A stretch of DNA of 64,000 nucleotides from Bradyrhizobium oropedii (GCF_020889685.1 NZ_JACMYO010000007.1:25840-89839), one strand, 5' to 3'. Numbered from the stretch's first letter, positions 35,375-42,643 are shown. Numbers and translations are program-made. The notes: generated from the sequence alone by a model not told the origin.

Positions 35375-35614
35375 ATGCCACGATTTTATTTCGACTTCCT
35401 CGACGATGGCGGGACCTCGGTCGATGAGACCGGCGCGGAATTTCCGAGCCGGGAAGCAGCGAAGCGAGAGGCGTTGGAAACGCTTGGGGTGATTGCTCGC
35501 GATCTCGGTCATCGGCACTTGCAAGGCCACGTCGCAATCCACGTCCGAGACGACGGCGATCCGCCGTTTCTCGAAGTTGCGGTTACGTTGGAAGTCAAAC
35601 CTGTCAGCAAATAA
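35375..35614 (+). CDS. DUF6894 family small protein
   Basis: 79 residues from ATG 35375. The pattern MPRFYFDFLDDGGTSVDETGAEFPSREAAKREALETLGVIARD fits DUF6894: an aromatic N-terminal strand, a D-GxxxxDExGxExP turn and a helix with AAKREAL. These are short soluble proteins abundant in rhizobia and of unknown role. It lies in a row with the genes at 34940 and 35143. Confidence 0.78.
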   Translation: MPRFYFDFLDDGGTSVDETGAEFPSREAAKREALETLGVIARDLGHRHLQGHVAIHVRDDGDPPFLEVAVTLEVKPVSK

Positions 35615-35794
35615 GGCGCGACACCTGGATACGCGCCGCCATCGATCTCACGGACTTGTGAGTCCGGTTTCCGACTTATAGCAACCTTTCCTGAACCGAA
35701 CCGTTTGCACACATCACCGGCCGAGGCGTAGCCCGTAGGCGTCGGTGGCTGAGAGACTGTCGTGCTCCCGCCTGCAAAACAAGGGAGCAGCGCC

Positions 35795-35998
35795 ATGACC
35801 AAACGGCGTCGTCGCGTGCCTCAAACCCAATCGTTGGAACTGCGGCTCACCCAAGAGGCATACGATCTGCGTGAGACGGCGAAAGCCCTCCCTCTCGGCC
35901 GCGAGCGCGAGTCGCTGCTTCGCAAGGCTCGGCAGGACGAGACAGCCGCCCATCTGACCGAGTGGCTGACTTCGCCCGGCCTGAGGTCACCGAGCTGA
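35795..35998 (+). CDS. Microprotein of the LPPG-KARQ-SPGL family, copy 2
   Basis: 67 residues from ATG 35795; AAGGGAG lies 7 bases upstream. Basic start TKRRRRVPQTQ, then LELRLTQEAYDLRETAKALPLGRERESLLRKARQDETAAHLTEWLTSPGLRSPS. It aligns end to end with copies 1, 3 and 4. It stands alone, with about 180 bases before it. Promoter not recognised. Confidence 0.75.
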   Translation: MTKRRRRVPQTQSLELRLTQEAYDLRETAKALPLGRERESLLRKARQDETAAHLTEWLTSPGLRSPS

Positions 35999-36416
35999 GA
36001 CCCCGCTGGGTTCTGCTTGGAGCAGTGTAGCAGCAGTGAAGAGGGCATCGGCATGCTTTTCTTTTTCTGGCGCCTAGCAGGCCTGCCGACCCTGCCGACT
36101 TAGTCCGTACGGTGCGGCCTATCGCGATGCACACGACAGCGGATGACCGGCTACCGGTGCGGCTCGCGCCTTTCCTGGTTTGAATATCCTCAACAAGAAG
36201 GCCGCTGACTGTGAGATCAACGGCCTACTGGGTTTCAAACAATACGAAATGAAACAGCTTCGCCCTCCTCCCCAGCGCTCGAAATCATCGGGGAGAATTC
36301 ATGTTCGGGAAATCACCTATGTGAATCGACGTAGCCTATCCTTGCGGCCGAATGTCCTGACTGCGACCGCGTCGGGGCGCCGGCGTCATTCCGTCGCTTC
36401 GAGGCGCAGAAGGAAC
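35999..36416. other. Gene-poor stretch of about 420 bases
   Basis: No convincing gene, terminator or repeat. The last 240 bases are open in the frame of the next gene (from ATG 36180) but have a composition unlike coding DNA, so they are treated as its upstream region. Confidence 0.5.
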
Positions 36417-36707
36417 ATGCGTTTTTACCACCAGTTGATTCCCCATCTGGCCGGGAGCGCTACGGTGGTCAAAACGCTGATTTTGGCAAAGGACCTGGAG
36501 TTGACTGCCCTGCAGGAAATTCGAGCCTTTCCCGGCGCTAAATATGTGGTCTCGGTTCATCTCGAACATGCCGGCGTCACATGGACGCTCGTCGTAAGCG
36601 CGAGGGAAGGTGCCGATCTCGATCGTATCCATTATGCCGTGCGGACGACTGAAGAGCGCCTGAAACATCGATACAAGCTGCGACATGATCCGGGGCCTTC
36701 GCAATAG
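36417..36707 (+). CDS. Hypothetical small protein
   Basis: 96 residues from ATG 36417 (AGAAGGA just upstream). It reads MRFYHQLIPHLAGSATVV, then LAKDLELTALQEIRAFPGAKYVVSVHLEHAGVTWTLVVSAREGADLDRIHYAVRTTEERLKHRY. Alternating strands and helices suggest a small alpha/beta fold. I recognise no family. A start at 36180 would add 79 mostly basic residues and is less likely. Confidence 0.55.
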   Translation: MRFYHQLIPHLAGSATVVKTLILAKDLELTALQEIRAFPGAKYVVSVHLEHAGVTWTLVVSAREGADLDRIHYAVRTTEERLKHRYKLRHDPGPSQ

Positions 36708-36844
36708 ATCCTCTTGGAACGAACCGCACCCCGCAGAGTCGAATCAAAACCTCCCGGCTCCTCAGCACGAAGCACCTCCGGAGGAATGCCCGGTGCTGCG
36801 GCGTACCTCGCGGCGCCGAGCAGCCTTTCGGAAGGCGCCGACCG

Positions 36845-37048
36845 ATGACGAGTTTGAAAATGCCAGTCGACGAGATCGAGTATCAAGGGCATCGACTAGT
36901 CATCGTCGAACAACGAGGCGGCGGCTATTTGGTTGAAATCACACCCCTTGCCGGCGGCCCAACGATTAGAACGCAGACCTTCCAAAGCACTCAAGAGGCG
37001 ATCGCCAGGGCCAAGGCGACTGTGGCGAAACATCCCGGCAAGCGATGA
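36845..37048 (+). CDS. Hypothetical small protein
   Basis: 67 residues from ATG 36845 (or 62 from ATG 36860). It contains VDEIEYQGHRLVIVEQRGGGYLVEITPLAGGPTIRTQTFQSTQEAIARAKATVAKHPGKR, a three-stranded sheet plus helix. Rhizobia encode many such short proteins (a Y-G-hydrophobic start, VEI-P-GG, then a final helix with AI-AKA-V). No ribosome site stands out. Function unknown. Confidence 0.6.
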   Translation: MTSLKMPVDEIEYQGHRLVIVEQRGGGYLVEITPLAGGPTIRTQTFQSTQEAIARAKATVAKHPGKR

Positions 37049-37082
37049 GCATCCCGACCCGGCGCGGTGGCATGAGGCGGCC

Positions 37083-37214
37083 TTACTGTTTCCATGGCGG
37101 GCCGTCCTCCTGCTCCAGGGCTTCGGCCAGCTTCAGCCAATCGGCGGCGAGGTCCAACCATGTTGCTGCATCGAATTCGCTCCGTGCCTTATCCGCACCG
37201 TGCCTTGTCCGCAT
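37083..37214 (-). CDS. Small WLKLAE-type protein or remnant
   Basis: 43 residues from ATG 37214; the frame remains open to 37343. The C-terminal half DAATWLDLAADWLKLAEALEQED matches the helix motif also present in the gene at 37987 (EAWLRAAAEWSKLAQEAEQ), a motif common in short bradyrhizobial proteins. The normal N-terminal helix is missing, so this may be a decayed copy. Confidence 0.4.
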   Translation of the reverse strand: MRTRHGADKARSEFDAATWLDLAADWLKLAEALEQEDGPPWKQ

Positions 37215-37377
37215 TCGTGCGGCACCGCTCCGTTCTCTCGCGGCATTCATCCGCCAGGGTCGATCCACGCATCTGAAAGAAAGGGCTGTTCGCCAAACTC
37301 GCAGCGCGTCACCGCGCGCTGGCCGATGAGGTCGAGCGGGCACTGGGCGCCGCCGCCAAGCCCGATTCGCAATCCCA

Positions 37378-37402
37378 GGAACCCGGCCGATCCCGCGGCG
37401 TT
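37378..37402 (+). promoter_or_regulatory. EcfG-type promoter for microprotein copy 3
   Basis: GGAAC at 37378-37382, 16-base spacer, CGTT at 37399-37402: exact match to the alphaproteobacterial general-stress (EcfG) consensus. The start codon at 37453 is 50 bases downstream. Confidence 0.8.
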
Positions 37403-37452
37403 ATGACTCCCGTTTTTAGGTCAGTCATTTTGCGTTGTGGGAAAGAGCAGAG

Positions 37453-37656
37453 ATGAAGCAGCAACGACGGCGCGTTAAGCAGGTTTTGTCCCTTGAAGAG
37501 AGATTGAATCTCGAAGCGCAACAGCTGAGGCAGCGCGCCAACGAGCTGCCTCCGGGGATCGAGAAAGAGGCTGTATTGGAGCAAGCCCGGCAACACGATG
37601 CCGCTGCTCACATGACTGCATGGCTGGCTTCTCCCGGGCTCTCGCTACCCGAATAG
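37453..37656 (+). CDS. Microprotein of the LPPG-KARQ-SPGL family, copy 3
   Basis: 67 residues from ATG 37453. Basic start KQQRRRVKQ, then LEERLNLEAQQLRQRANELPPGIEKEAVLEQARQHDAAAHMTAWLASPGLSLPE. It is the copy with the best EcfG promoter (37378-37402), so this member at least should be induced by general stress. A small GC hairpin (CCGGCG / CGCCGG) follows the stop at about 37674. Function unknown. Confidence 0.78.
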   Translation: MKQQRRRVKQVLSLEERLNLEAQQLRQRANELPPGIEKEAVLEQARQHDAAAHMTAWLASPGLSLPE

Positions 37657-37986
37657 CCCCGCGCTGCGAATTCTTCCGGCGTGCGCCGGCGCCCGAGCGG
37701 GCACTCGGCCACGTAACGGAGTGACCCCGCCTGACTAGCACTGGTGGTCTGCCCCGCAGGCTAAGCCGACGACAATCTGACCAAAGCCGCGTTGCGGTTT
37801 CGTAACGGCGCGTTCGCGGCTCCGACATTGCGAACCTTGAGTACCGCTTTTGGAATAGCAACTTTGCCGAGTCTCGGCCGTATCCCTTGTGCTGGAGGAT
37901 TGCAGTTTCCAGTTTGAGTGCCAACGTCGCCAGGCATTATTCAGCCTGGCCGCGTTGTGCGCTTGAACTTCCAACTTCCGATGTGC
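37657..37986. other. Gene-free stretch of 330 bases
   Basis: Contains hairpins CCGGCG / CGCCGG near 37674 and CCAGGC / GCCTGG near 37932. No ORF that looks coding and no EcfG-type promoter was found. Confidence 0.5.
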
Positions 37987-38277
37987 ATGTCCGATCATCA
38001 AGAGATCGCACGATTCCGCGCACAGGCCGAAGAGTACCGGCTGCAAGCGGAACGCGCCGTTAGTCCCCTCGACAAGGAAGCATGGCTCCGCGCCGCTGCC
38101 GAATGGAGCAAACTGGCGCAGGAAGCCGAACAGCGCGGACGGTGTGGCCGCCTTATGTGGCGGCTTCACTCGGTTAACGATCCATGCTGTGTCTCCCTCA
38201 AGCGCGCACGCAAAAGAAACGGCTCGGCGCGAGCGGGCACGCCAGGCCAAGTTTTCCATCAATGGAGTGGCTGTTAA
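37987..38277 (+). CDS. Small WSKLAQ-type protein, probably with an aberrant C-terminus
   Basis: 96 residues from ATG 37987 (another ATG at 37981). Residues 1-52 (SDHQEIARFRAQAEEYRLQAERAVSPLDKEAWLRAAAEWSKLAQEAEQRG) form two helices typical of a common rhizobial short-protein family, which normally ends within a few residues of this point. The 45 residues beyond are Arg- and Cys-rich with no family character, which suggests loss of the original stop by frameshift. No clear ribosome site. Confidence 0.5.
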   Translation: MSDHQEIARFRAQAEEYRLQAERAVSPLDKEAWLRAAAEWSKLAQEAEQRGRCGRLMWRLHSVNDPCCVSLKRARKRNGSARAGTPGQVFHQWSGC

Positions 38278-38366
38278 AAAGGCGCCTCGGACATGACGAC
38301 GACCAGCGCCGCGGTGAACAATAACAGCAGCGACGTGACGAGAAGCACGAGGTCGATACGATCCAA
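38274..38366 (-). CDS. Tiny single-helix membrane protein (TTG start)
   Basis: 30 residues starting at TTG 38366, which has a perfect AGGAG 6 bases upstream (38373-38377). Translation is DRIDLVLLVTSLLLLFTAAL followed by VVVMSEAPF: a short charged start and one transmembrane helix. No ATG fits. Its stop overlaps that of the plus-strand gene ending at 38277. Hydrophobic microproteins of this kind recur in the islet. Role unknown. Confidence 0.6.
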   Translation of the reverse strand: MDRIDLVLLVTSLLLLFTAALVVVMSEAPF

Positions 38367-38508
38367 CTCGTTCTCCTGGCGACGCCGGGTCTGAGCAGCG
38401 AACGCTGAGCAGCGAACGCTTCGGACAACATCTACCGCCCGGCCAGCAACTCGAAGCCGTCTTTCCTGACTTTCTTTTTCTGCGCGGCCTTTTTCTCGAC
38501 CCGCCGCG

Positions 38509-38709
38509 TCATCTCGGGCCAACAATTGACGCGGCCTGGCTTGCCTCGTCTCTCGCGAGGGCGGCCAGCCTGTCCAGCTGGCTGGCTAGACCCTTAAAGC
38601 TTCTGGCGATGTTCTTCAGAACAAATTCTCGATCCTTGGAAATGCCGCCCGCTTGAGAAAGGCTTCTGTACTGCCCTGCGAATTGATCGCACTGCGCAGC
38701 AGTCATCAT
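38509..38709 (-). CDS. Hypothetical small helical protein
   Basis: 66 residues from ATG 38709 (GGGAGG 5-6 bases upstream). It reads MTAAQCDQFAGQYRSLSQAGGISKDREFVLKNIARSFKGLASQLDRLAALARDEASQAAS: two or three amphipathic helices, no membrane segment. Family unknown, but similar short proteins are common near rhizobial stress genes. An EcfG-type promoter lies 29 bases upstream of the start. Confidence 0.68.
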   Translation of the reverse strand: MMTAAQCDQFAGQYRSLSQAGGISKDREFVLKNIARSFKGLASQLDRLAALARDEASQAASIVGPR

Positions 38710-38737
38710 CGAATCCTCCCACGAACAACACCCGCTT

Positions 38738-38763
38738 AACTTCGCAAACGACCGGACCGTTCC
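38738..38763 (-). promoter_or_regulatory. EcfG-type promoter for the gene ending at 38509
   Basis: On the minus strand GGAAC (38763-38759), 17-base spacer, AGTT (38741-38738). The first base of the -10 differs from the CGTT consensus. Confidence 0.6.
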
Positions 38764-38872
38764 TATCGGACGTTTCCTGGCGGTGGCCGCCCCTTCGGCG
38801 ATCCTCCAGGGAAGCGGCTCAAGGCCGCGACTCCGGTCAAGCTCGAGATGATCCGGCAAGGGTTCGACTCCA

Positions 38873-38897
38873 GGAACCATTGCCATTTTTTCTCGTT
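38873..38897 (+). promoter_or_regulatory. EcfG-type promoter for the exported small protein
   Basis: GGAAC at 38873-38877, 16 bases, CGTT at 38894-38897; exact consensus. The start codon is 40 bases downstream. Confidence 0.85.
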
Positions 38898-38936
38898 CCA
38901 CCTTCGCCGTCTCACACGGCTATTGGAGGAGACAAC

Positions 38937-39170
38937 ATGAACGTTAAGGCAATTGTTGCGGCATCGATGCTTGCCGCTTTCGTCGCGCCGGCATTTGCAG
39001 CGGACGAATTCTACGTCGTGCAGGACGTGAAGACGCAAAAATGCACGATCGTCGACAAGAAGCCGACCGACACGACGACCACCGTCGTCGGTCCGTCAGG
39101 CACGATCTACAAGACACGCTCCGAGGCCGAGACCGGCATGAAGAGCGTCAAGGTCTGCAGCTCCAACTAG
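38937..39170 (+). CDS. Exported small protein
   Basis: 77 residues from ATG 38937 with GGAGGA 6 bases upstream. A clean Sec signal peptide ends at AFA20, followed by ADEFYVVQDVKTQKCTIVDKKPTDTTTTVVGPSGTIYKTRSEAETGMKSVKVCSSN. The mature part of 57 residues has two cysteines, probably a disulfide across a small beta fold. Similar periplasmic proteins are common in Bradyrhizobium and are uncharacterised. It lies directly behind a consensus EcfG promoter, so it should be stress-induced. A 26-residue membrane peptide follows. Confidence 0.8.
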   Translation: MNVKAIVAASMLAAFVAPAFAADEFYVVQDVKTQKCTIVDKKPTDTTTTVVGPSGTIYKTRSEAETGMKSVKVCSSN

Positions 39171-39184
39171 CAGACGAGGAAGCG

Positions 39185-39265
39185 ATGGCCGTCATCATCC
39201 TTTGGATCGTGCCGGCCATCATCGTCGTAGGCGGCGGCATCTACCTGATCGGCCATCTTCATTGA
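39185..39265 (+). CDS. Tiny single-helix membrane peptide
   Basis: 26 residues: ATG 39185, with GAGGAAG just upstream. Almost the whole chain is one hydrophobic helix (VIILWIVPAIIVVGGGIYLI) ending GHLH. It is 14 bases after the exported protein and shares its EcfG promoter. Role unknown. Confidence 0.6.
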   Translation: MAVIILWIVPAIIVVGGGIYLIGHLH

Positions 39266-39307
39266 CGGCGAGGAGGCGATCTCACGAAGACGTCCGCATG
39301 GAAAGGG

Positions 39308-39337
39308 CCCGGCTTGAAATTGGCGTTTCAAGCCGGG
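39308..39337. repeat. Perfect 12-base-pair hairpin
   Basis: CCCGGCTTGAAA and TTTCAAGCCGGG around a 6-base loop. No T-run follows, so it is not a classical terminator; it may be a 3' stabiliser or a processed end for the 38937-39265 transcript. Confidence 0.6.
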
Positions 39338-39463
39338 GATTGATCGTAGCCCAACAGGTCTTTGGAGGGGTCTTTGGCTTCACCTTTAGTCGAATACCGA
39401 AGGCGCGATCCTTTTTCCGGAGCCATGCTGTAGCTCGCCGCGTGATTCACCCCGACATGATGT

Positions 39464-39592
39464 TCAGCGCGGCCGCCGAGCTGAGATGACCAACCGGAAA
39501 AGCGGCTTGGACAATTCGTCAGTGACTTCCATCTGCCAGTCGTGACCCGGCTTCAGCTTGCCGTCGACGTCCTGCAACATCTTCCCTGCCAT
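39464..39592 (-). CDS. Hypothetical microprotein
   Basis: 42 residues from ATG 39592 (GAGG 8 bases upstream), or 61 from ATG 39649. It contains DVDGKLKPGHDWQMEVTDELSKPLFRLVISARRPR, with the W-x-E-V-x-DE-xxxPLFRL pattern seen in short rhizobial proteins, which ends in a beta-strand like DUF6894. Function unknown. Confidence 0.5.
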   Translation of the reverse strand: MAGKMLQDVDGKLKPGHDWQMEVTDELSKPLFRLVISARRPR

Positions 39593-39835
39593 GACAGTCG
39601 CCTCTTTCCGGGCAGCATGACTGTCGGGACGCTCTTCGCCCGTTCTCATCGCGCTTGTCGGTCAGGTGATGGATGTGAAAAAAATATCGACGCACAGGAG
39701 GACGCTGCTTGGCCTTGATTCAGAATGAGAGCCCCGACTTCTCCGGCGCAGCGGGCCTGCCGGTCATCTTCGACTTGCAACGCACTTCATAGGTCCTGAC
39801 CGCCAGCGATGCACGTCTCGCATCCGCGCGGCCGA

Positions 39836-39860
39836 GGAACTTCTCCACACGCGTGAGGTT
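39836..39860 (+). promoter_or_regulatory. EcfG-type promoter for the PRC-barrel gene
   Basis: GGAAC at 39836-39840, 16 bases, GGTT at 39857-39860. The start codon is 27 bases downstream. Confidence 0.7.
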
Positions 39861-39886
39861 ACAATTTCTCATATGGAGGAGACACA

Positions 39887-40276
39887 ATGATTAAGCTCAT
39901 TGCAGGATGTATCGTTGCGGCGGGAGTGATGACTGCGGCGCATGCCGCAGATACGATGTCGGCCGCTCCAGCCGAGAGTTGGACCGTGACCAACTATTAC
40001 AAGCAGTCGGTGTACGATCCGAAGGAAAACAAGATCGGCGACATCGATGATGTTCTGGTCGACAAGTCCGGCAAGGTCAACGGCCTGGTGATCGGTGTCG
40101 GCGGCTTCCTCGGGGCGGGAGAGAAGGATGTCATCGTTCCGTTCAACGCCGTGAAGACGGCGAAGAAGGATAACAAATGGTGGCTGACCCTGAACGAGAC
40201 CAAGGACGGTCTGAAGTCGGCGCCAGGCTTCAAGTATGACAAGGCGAGCACGACCTGGGTCCCGGAAGCCAAGTAG
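39887..40276 (+). CDS. Exported PRC-barrel domain protein
   Basis: 129 residues from ATG 39887 after a GGAGGA site. The signal peptide ends near AHA20. The PRC-barrel follows: KQSVYDPKENKIGDIDDVLVDKSGKVNGLVIGVGGFLGAGEKDVIVPFNAV. PRC-barrels bind proteins or RNA; exported forms are common stress proteins in alphaproteobacteria. An EcfG-type promoter lies immediately upstream and an intrinsic terminator at 40311 immediately after. A second PRC-barrel gene at 44252 is also behind such a promoter. Confidence 0.85.
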   Translation: MIKLIAGCIVAAGVMTAAHAADTMSAAPAESWTVTNYYKQSVYDPKENKIGDIDDVLVDKSGKVNGLVIGVGGFLGAGEKDVIVPFNAVKTAKKDNKWWLTLNETKDGLKSAPGFKYDKASTTWVPEAK

Positions 40277-40310
40277 TCCGTCCGGCGCAGATCAGTCTCA
40301 CCAGAAGAAA

Positions 40311-40328
40311 GCCCCGCGCGTGCGGGGC
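40311..40328. terminator. Bidirectional intrinsic terminator between PRC-barrel and CsbD genes
   Basis: Stem GCCCCGC / GCGGGGC with a 4-base loop, followed by TTTTGCTTT on the plus strand and TTTCTTC on the minus strand. It serves both convergent genes. Confidence 0.85.
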
Positions 40329-40336
40329 TTTTGCTT

Positions 40337-40540
40337 TCACCACTTCTGGCGGCCGTACCAGTCGTCGATCTCCTTCTGGGCTCGGTCCTTGGCGTAGCCA
40401 TATCGCTGCTGGAGACGGCCTTCGAGCTGGTCCTGCTTGCCGGCGATGACGTCGAGGTCATCATCGGTCAGCTTGCCCCATTGCTCCTTCACCTTCCCCT
40501 TCATCTGCTTCCAGTTTCCTTCAACCCGATTCCAATCCAT
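40337..40540 (-). CDS. CsbD-family stress protein
   Basis: 67 residues, the standard CsbD length. Hallmarks: DWNRVEGNWKQMKGKVKEQWGKLTDDDLDVIAGKQDQLEGRLQQRYG. CsbD proteins are abundant, highly charged general-stress proteins (SigB-dependent in Bacillus) without known biochemical activity. Here an EcfG-type promoter at 40594-40570 drives it, which fits the same role in this organism. Confidence 0.9.
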   Translation of the reverse strand: MDWNRVEGNWKQMKGKVKEQWGKLTDDDLDVIAGKQDQLEGRLQQRYGYAKDRAQKEIDDWYGRQKW

Positions 40541-40569
40541 CGTGGATCTCCATCATTGAGAGACCGGTC

Positions 40570-40594
40570 AACCAGAGCAGGAAGACTTCGTTCC
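40570..40594 (-). promoter_or_regulatory. EcfG-type promoter for csbD-like gene
   Basis: Minus strand GGAAC (40594-40590), 16 bases, GGTT (40573-40570), 30 bases upstream of the start codon. Confidence 0.75.
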
Positions 40595-40850
40595 TGAGCC
40601 GCCTTGCGACAGATCAGCCACGTGCCTGGCCGCCTTCGACCGCGCAATCGCGATCGTTCGCGCAAGGCCGGCGATGCTGATTCGCTATGTTACAAAGTGC
40701 ACTTAACGGTCGCGCGGCACGATCTTCTGCCGCGCAAGGGCGGAAGCGATCGGCTCGTTCCGGCGGGCCGCATCGGTCAGAATAGGAAACGGCGATCAGA
40801 GTCGTATGTTGGAGGGGTTGATCTGCACCCGTATTTCCAAGGAGCCGACC

Positions 40851-41339
40851 ATGGCAGAAAAAGACCTCAGTGCCCTCTTCCTCGATACGCTCAAGGACAT
40901 CTATTACGCCGAGAAGCAAATCTACAAATCGCTGCCAAAGATGGCCAAGGCGGCTGCGTCGGACAAGCTCCGCGCGGCGTTCGAGAAGCATCACGACGAG
41001 ACCGAAGGCCAGATCGAACGCCTCGAAAAGATTTTCGAGACCCTTGGCAAGCCTGCGCGCGGCAAGAAGTGCGATGCCATCGAAGGCATCCTCGACGAGG
41101 GCAAGGAGATCATGGAAGAGTACGCGGACGCGCCCGCGCTGGACGCGGGTCTGCTTGCTGCCGCCCAGGCGGTCGAGCATTATGAGATTTCGCGGTATGG
41201 CACACTCAAAGCCTGGGCCGACAAGCTCAAGATGCCGGATGCCGTCAAACTGCTCGATCAGACCTTGAACGAAGAAAAGAAGACCGACGAGACGCTGAGT
41301 TCGATCGCGGTGTCCGCGGTGAACGCCGAAGCAGCCTGA
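40851..41339 (+). CDS. DUF892 ferritin-like protein (YciE/YciF family)
   Basis: 162 residues from ATG 40851 with AAGGAG 6 bases upstream. Four-helix ferritin-like bundle: FLDTLKDIYYAEKQIYKSLPKMAKAAASDKLRAAFEKHHDETEGQIERLEKIFE, then GLLAAAQAVEHYEISRYGTLKAWADKL. The Glu/His pairs (AEKQ, HHDETEGQ, EHYE) can bind a di-iron centre. YciE/F-type proteins are stress-induced. A weak EcfG-like site (GGAAA-N17-TGTT) lies at 40785-40810. Confidence 0.88.
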   Translation: MAEKDLSALFLDTLKDIYYAEKQIYKSLPKMAKAAASDKLRAAFEKHHDETEGQIERLEKIFETLGKPARGKKCDAIEGILDEGKEIMEEYADAPALDAGLLAAAQAVEHYEISRYGTLKAWADKLKMPDAVKLLDQTLNEEKKTDETLSSIAVSAVNAEAA

Positions 41340-41415
41340 GGGCAGGAGCGATCCAGTTGAAGCTGCCGCTCGCCCTGACAGATTGACGCAGGCGTGCAAG
41401 AGCCACTTGAAAATT

Positions 41416-41593
41416 TCAGCCCGGCTCCTCGATCGGCTTCGAGGTGTCGGGCTGTTCAATCTCCTGATCCGTATCACTTAAGAATATTGCACTCGCGCCC
41501 GCCCCGCAGATGCAGCCATTTGGATCGAGGCAAGGTGCGGATGGTTCTCACAGACCCATCCCGGACCGCGGCAGATCGGGCAGTCGGAATTGA
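41416..41593 (-). pseudogene. Frameshifted Cys-rich zinc-ribbon-like small protein
   Basis: Directly after the gene ending at 41594, the minus strand encodes NSDCPICRGPGWVCENHPHL. A one-base frame change then continues it as DPNGCICGAGASAIFLSDTD and PIEEPG before a stop at 41416. Bradyrhizobial Cys-rich proteins with CPxCxGxGWVCExHP...GCxCGAG have this plan, normally followed by another Cys pair that is lost here. No start codon is present either. I read it as a decayed gene. Confidence 0.5.
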
Positions 41594-41737
41594 TCAGGTC
41601 TCGTCGGGGCTGAACCGATCGCGAACCATCTGGTCGGTGATCTTGTCTTTTCGTCTGTCCCGATAGTGACAGTTCAGCGTGGCATAGATCAAAGCCACAA
41701 GGAGGACAAACGACCCGGCAAAGAACCCGATTTGCAT
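41594..41737 (-). CDS. Small single-helix membrane protein
   Basis: 47 residues from ATG 41737 (GGAGG 5 bases upstream). It opens with one membrane helix (MQIGFFAGSFVLLVALIYATL), then a charged tail NCHYRDRRKDKITDQMVRDRFSPDET. A consensus EcfG promoter lies about 90 bases upstream on the same strand. Role unknown. Confidence 0.65.
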   Translation of the reverse strand: MQIGFFAGSFVLLVALIYATLNCHYRDRRKDKITDQMVRDRFSPDET

Positions 41738-41828
41738 TTCGGCCTCCGATGAAGAGCGCGCGGGCCCTGCTCCAGAGATCGCAGGTATGCCGCGCGCAGT
41801 TTGGCGATCGTCCAATCACCGAAATGGA

Positions 41829-41854
41829 AACGTCCGGCGCGCTGGGACTGTTCC
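41829..41854 (-). promoter_or_regulatory. EcfG-type promoter for the small membrane protein
   Basis: Minus strand GGAAC (41854-41850), 17 bases, CGTT (41832-41829). Exact elements; the start codon is at 41737. Confidence 0.75.
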
Positions 41855-41902
41855 TAAAGCGGAACGTCTGGGTCCGGGGTCGATTGAAGCGACATGCCGT
41901 GA

Positions 41903-42103
41903 TCACTTCGGCGACTGCAAGCCGGGCGAGCTGATCCACTCATCGATGTGAGCGGCCGCGTTTGCCTGACGGGCTCGTTTGATCAGATTGTCGCGTTCGA
42001 CCCCGGCAGGCATGTTGCTCGCCCGCTTCAGGTTTTCGGCCGCGAACTCCGCGAGCCTTTGTTGTAGGGTTTCGGTCTGCTTGAAACGACGCCGCGTTTG
42101 CAT
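41903..42103 (-). CDS. Microprotein of the LPPG-KARQ-SPGL family, copy 4
   Basis: 66 residues from ATG 42103; a GGGAG site precedes it. It reads QTRRRFKQTETLQQRLAEFAAENLKRASNMPAGVERDNLIKRARQANAAAHIDEWISSPGLQSPK. It aligns with copy 1 through the whole length and is the only member on the minus strand. The EcfG promoter at 41829-41854 lies downstream of it, so it is not shared; no promoter of its own is recognised. Confidence 0.75.
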   Translation of the reverse strand: MQTRRRFKQTETLQQRLAEFAAENLKRASNMPAGVERDNLIKRARQANAAAHIDEWISSPGLQSPK

Positions 42104-42640
42104 GGCGCTGCTCCCTGCTTGGGTTGAGCGGGAGCGATGCGGCTCTCATCACCGGTATGTGCCAGGGGCCGTGCGGTGACGAAATATCTGAGTACGATAT
42201 CAAACGTCGTTCGATAACACAGGTTATGTCCTGGAAGATTCTTTCCGCCGGCAATTTCAGCGGCTGTCTTGATTGGGACACAAGCGGACAGGAATTGGGA
42301 GGCGCCGCCTGGAACGAAGCGGAACATGGAGAGTCGACTCGGAGCTCCCGACCTTAGCCCCCAAGCCCATCGGGAGTAGCGACCCTCGGCGCCGTGAAAC
42401 CTCCGGTGCCGGGGTCGCTGGTTCGCCCGATTCAGGCGGGGAATCCGGTGCTGTCCGCATTTAAGCCCCCGTCTCCCAAGTTGAATTTGAGGGTGTCCCA
42501 GTTCGGATTAAGCGAATAGCAACCGATGCTTAGCCGCCGTTGTTCTCGGTAGGACTACCTGGAAGCTCAGCAAAATGTTCTAGCCCCATAACTTCCTGTG
42601 GATCGCGATCTGTTCCTATTTATTCAGATCGCGAACATTT
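42104..42640. other. Gene-free stretch with strong hairpins
   Basis: No convincing ORF on either strand. 42378-42419 can fold into a long hairpin (outer arms AGCGACCC / GGGTCGCT, then CGGC / GCCG and CCG / CGG around a TGAAACCTC loop). 42603-42634 is another, with perfect 10-base arms TCGCGATCTG / CAGATCGCGA and a 12-base loop. The pattern suggests structured RNA or an old mobile-element scar rather than coding DNA. Confidence 0.45.
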
Positions 42641-42643
42641 ACT

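Noticed and set aside
40785..40810. EcfG promoter for the DUF892 gene
   Set aside because: GGAAA-N17-TGTT differs from consensus in both elements; mentioned in the gene entry but not counted.
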